Shown here: piece by piece, positions 13,402-15,462 of the stretch
Position numbering within the stretch: the stretch's first letter is position 1
Layout of the letters: each line of letters starts with the position of its first letter
From: DATGWF01 sp035299585
GTDB lineage: Bacteria; Actinomycetota; Actinomycetes; Actinomycetales; Microbacteriaceae
NCBI GenBank assembly: GCA_035299585.1
Contig: DATGWF010000114.1
Location: forward strand, 1 to 15,462
Reading direction: 5' to 3'
DNA length: 15,462 bases
Translations under genes and position numbers: made by a program
The notes under the pieces: generated by a model
Databases searched by the model: none
What the model saw: only the letters and a program-made list of their open reading frames with translations
What the model was told of the DNA's origin: nothing

Positions 13402-15462
13402 ATGAACGTGACGTTCGGACGGCGCGCGAGCGCCGCGCTTCGGACTATCGTCCTGGCCGTTTCGGCCGCACTCGTGGCCTCTCTGTTCACACCCGTTGGC
13501 GCGATTTCTCCAGCTGCAGCGGCAAATCGCTCGGATTTCAATCCGGGCCTCATCGTGTCGGACATGAACTTCTTCGATGCCCGAATGAGCGAAGCGGAAA
13601 TTCAGTCATTCCTCGTCAACCGCGTGGGAAGATGCACGAACTCGAACTGTCTCGCGAACTACGTGACGACGACGCCGACGCGAACCTGGAGCTGGGGGAC
13701 CTGCTCCACCTATGTTGGCGCTGCGAACGAATCCGCGGCCCGCATCATTTTCAAGGTGCAGAACGCCTGTGGCATCAGCGCCCAAGCCATCCTGGTTACG
13801 CTCCAGAAAGAACAGGGATTGCTGACGAATTCGGCGCCCACAGAGGGCGAGATGCGTGCGGCAATGGGATTCGCCTGCCCCGATACGGGAGCGTGTGACT
13901 CCACCTATTACGGATTCTTCAACCAGGTCTTCGCTGCGGCTCGACAGTTCACCTGGTACAGCAATCCCGCCGGATCATTCACGTCAATCGTCATCGGTGG
14001 CGTCAATAGCATCCGCTTCAATCCCAATCCTGCGTGCGGGTCGTCGAACGTACTGATCCAGAATCGTGCAACGGCAGCCCTCTACTACTACACCCCGTAC
14101 CAGCCCAACGATGCCGCGCTCGCAAACCTGTACGGTATCGGCGACGGCTGTTCGGCCTATGGCAATCGCAACTTCTGGCGGTTGTGGTCCGATTGGTTCG
14201 GCGACCCCGCCACAGACCATCGCGTGATCATGAGCGACGCCGCGACACGGTTCGCCGCAAGCCTCGGGGCCGCAACGACCGACTACCTCCGCTTCAGCGC
14301 GAACGGTGGCGGCTGGGTTCGCGGGTATCAGAATGGCGCCGTCACGCTTGCGCAGGGTGCAAGCACCGCTTCGGTTCTCCTCTCTGGTCCGATTCGCACC
14401 TACTACAACGAGCGAGGCGGTGTTGGCGGGTCGATGGGTTGGCCCGTGACCAATCCGAACGCGATTGCGGCCTCCGGTGGGGGAACCGTGCAGGGCTTCC
14501 AGAATGCCGCGATCGCGTCATCATCGGCCGGCACATTCGCCCTTGCCGGTGTGATTCGGGCGGCGTTGAACGCGGCGGGCGGAATCGGCGGGGCGCCGGG
14601 TTGGCCCACCTCGGATGCCGTGTGTTCAGGAAACGACTGTGTTCAGCGGTTCGCCTCCGGAGCCATCTATGCCGGCGGATCGAGCGCCTGGTTTGTCCCT
14701 GCCGCCCTGGACGCGATCTATCAGGCTGCTGGCGGCCCGGCAGGTTCGTTGGGGGCCCCGACCGGACCGACGGTGCCGCTCACGGCGAACGGCGGAGGGA
14801 CAGTGCAGGCGTTCGTGAACGGCGCGATTGCCTCAACCGCGGCGGGCGGAACGCGCGTGCTGAGCGGTGCGATTCGCACCGCATTTAACGCGCGCGGCGG
14901 AATTTCAACCCTGGGATGGCCCACTTCTGATCCCGCCTGTGACGGCTCGATCTGCCGTCAGGTGTTTCAATTCGGCACCCTATTCGCCGGCACGGGTGTC
15001 GACTACCTCGTGGACAATCGAATTGCGCCGACATACATCGCGGCCGGCGGACCGGGCGGCAGTCTCGGCGTCCCCACGTCTGGCCTGCTCACGCTGAGCG
15101 TCCGCGGAGGTGGCGTCGCGCAGTACTTCGCCAACGGCGTCCTGGTGTCAAGTGCTGCGGGCGGCGCCCGCGCGCTCACGGGCACGCTCCGCAACGCGTT
15201 CAACGCGCGCGGTGGAATCTCGGCCCTGGGATGGCCGACTGGCGATCCGACCTGCGCGGGCGCAAGCTGCGTGCAGGCGTTCCAGGCAGGAACGCTCTAT
15301 GCCGTTTCAGGTGCGAGCTACCTCATCGACTCTCGCATGAGCTCCGCATACGCGGCCGCGGGTGGACCTACCGGCGCACTTGGCGCCCCGGTGGGTGGGC
15401 TGGTGACACTCACCGCACGCGGAGGCGGCGCCGTTCAGCCCTTCGCGAATGGAGCAATCGCG
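13402..15462 (+). CDS. Secreted cysteine-rich domain plus LGFP-repeat protein (3' end outside window)
   Basis: The frame is open for 687 codons to the window edge, so the C-terminus is missing. ATG at 13402 has AGAGGGGG seven bases upstream. A signal peptide is clear: RR at 7-8, a hydrophobic core about 13-30, and a likely cleavage after the Ala run at 38-41. Residues about 45-270 form a compact domain with eight cysteines (78, 83, 101, 123, 159, 165, 212, 250), probably disulfide-bonded. AILVTLQKEQGLL at 129-141 resembles the catalytic helix of lysozyme-like folds, making E137 a candidate active residue (inference). From about 300 onward come LGFP repeats with GWPTSDP and SLGAPTG cores, a module known from actinobacterial wall proteins such as the corynebacterial PS1 tail. 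It probably acts at or binds the cell wall, consistent with its position divergent to the polymer exporter. Such proteins are sometimes labelled hemagglutinin; I would not rely on that name. Confidence 0.82.
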   Translation, partial: MNVTFGRRASAALRTIVLAVSAALVASLFTPVGAISPAAAANRSDFNPGLIVSDMNFFDARMSEAEIQSFLVNRVGRCTNSNCLANYVTTTPTRTWSWGTCSTYVGAANESAARIIFKVQNACGISAQAILVTLQKEQGLLTNSAPTEGEMRAAMGFACPDTGACDSTYYGFFNQVFAAARQFTWYSNPAGSFTSIVIGGVNSIRFNPNPACGSSNVLIQNRATAALYYYTPYQPNDAALANLYGIGDGCSAYGNRNFWRLWSDWFGDPATDHRVIMSDAATRFAASLGAATTDYLRFSANGGGWVRGYQNGAVTLAQGASTASVLLSGPIRTYYNERGGVGGSMGWPVTNPNAIAASGGGTVQGFQNAAIASSSAGTFALAGVIRAALNAAGGIGGAPGWPTSDAVCSGNDCVQRFASGAIYAGGSSAWFVPAALDAIYQAAGGPAGSLGAPTGPTVPLTANGGGTVQAFVNGAIASTAAGGTRVLSGAIRTAFNARGGISTLGWPTSDPACDGSICRQVFQFGTLFAGTGVDYLVDNRIAPTYIAAGGPGGSLGVPTSGLLTLSVRGGGVAQYFANGVLVSSAAGGARALTGTLRNAFNARGGISALGWPTGDPTCAGASCVQAFQAGTLYAVSGASYLIDSRMSSAYAAAGGPTGALGAPVGGLVTLTARGGGAVQPFANGAIA
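14407..15462 (+). repeat. Tandem LGFP coding repeats, alternating two unit types, period about 315-318 bases
   Basis: The segment beginning with an Asn-x-x-Gly-Gly codon block recurs at 14407, 14569, 14887 and 15202. The first interval is 162 bases (54 codons); the next two are 318 and 315 bases (106 and 105 codons). Between them lie a second unit type with Gly-Gly-Pro and Leu-Gly-Ala/Val-Pro cores and no cysteine. The last three units of the first type each carry a C-x4-C pair (C408/C413, C513/C518, C618/C623); the unit at 14407 lacks it. DNA similarity is strongest between the copies at 14887 and 15202, suggesting recent duplication. The array continues past the window end. Confidence 0.75.

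Noticed and set aside
14034..14888. A 284-codon plus-strand open frame inside the LGFP gene
   Set aside because: Arg/Cys-rich out-of-frame product; the overlapping frame has a signal peptide and clear repeats.
14407..15462. CRISPR or mobile-element explanation for the repeated DNA
   Set aside because: Units keep the reading frame, have lengths divisible by three and encode a known protein repeat; there are no short identical repeats with unique spacers and no transposase.

Overview
The window looks like the chromosome of a high-GC Gram-positive actinobacterium, probably a member of the Microbacteriaceae. That placement is inferred from the overall base composition, frequent GTG starts, the multi-membrane-span LCP protein, the mycobacterial-type WbbL and the LGFP-repeat protein; no rRNA or other taxonomic marker is present. 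Almost every base is coding. No intergenic gap exceeds about 190 bases, and I see no RNA gene, mobile element, CRISPR array or attachment site.

Layout. (1) 44-1914, plus strand: purE (purine synthesis) overlaps by four bases a LytR-CpsA-Psr (LCP) gene, whose family attaches glycopolymers to peptidoglycan. (2) 1965-5371: a complete dTDP-L-rhamnose pathway, with rmlD on the minus strand and rmlB-rmlC-rmlA on the plus strand, divergent from a 68-base gap. (3) 5368-6204, minus strand: wbbL, the rhamnosyltransferase that acts on polyprenyl-PP-GlcNAc. It converges on rmlA with overlapping stop codons inside a perfect 20-base palindrome. (4) 6324-10714, plus strand: a tightly overlapped operon of a WsaF-like rhamnosyltransferase, a GalE-like NDP-sugar epimerase, a GT2 rhamnosyltransferase-like enzyme and a divergent GT-B-like protein. 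(5) 13211-10711, minus strand: an ABC polysaccharide exporter (wzm, wzt) followed by another GT2-type glycosyltransferase. (6) 13402 to the window end, plus strand: a secreted protein with a cysteine-rich N-terminal domain and alternating LGFP repeats; it is cut by the window edge.

How it fits together (inference from families and context). RmlABCD make dTDP-L-rhamnose. WbbL puts the first rhamnose on lipid-linked GlcNAc. The WsaF-like, GT2 and GT-B-like enzymes extend and decorate the chain, with the epimerase supplying another sugar. Wzm/Wzt flip the finished glycan across the membrane and the LCP protein ligates it to peptidoglycan. The LGFP protein would act outside the cell at the wall. 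This is a rhamnose-containing cell-wall glycopolymer locus assembled by the ABC-transporter route. The individual families are known. The particular combination of glycosyltransferases, and hence the polymer structure, cannot be read from sequence and may be undescribed.

Regulatory reading. Three genes (purE, rmlB, wbbL) share one start architecture: a TAGNCT hexamer, exactly six bases, then GTG, with no Shine-Dalgarno site. This suggests leaderless transcripts. The other operon heads (rmlD, wsaF-like, wzm, LGFP gene) have plausible ribosome binding sites.
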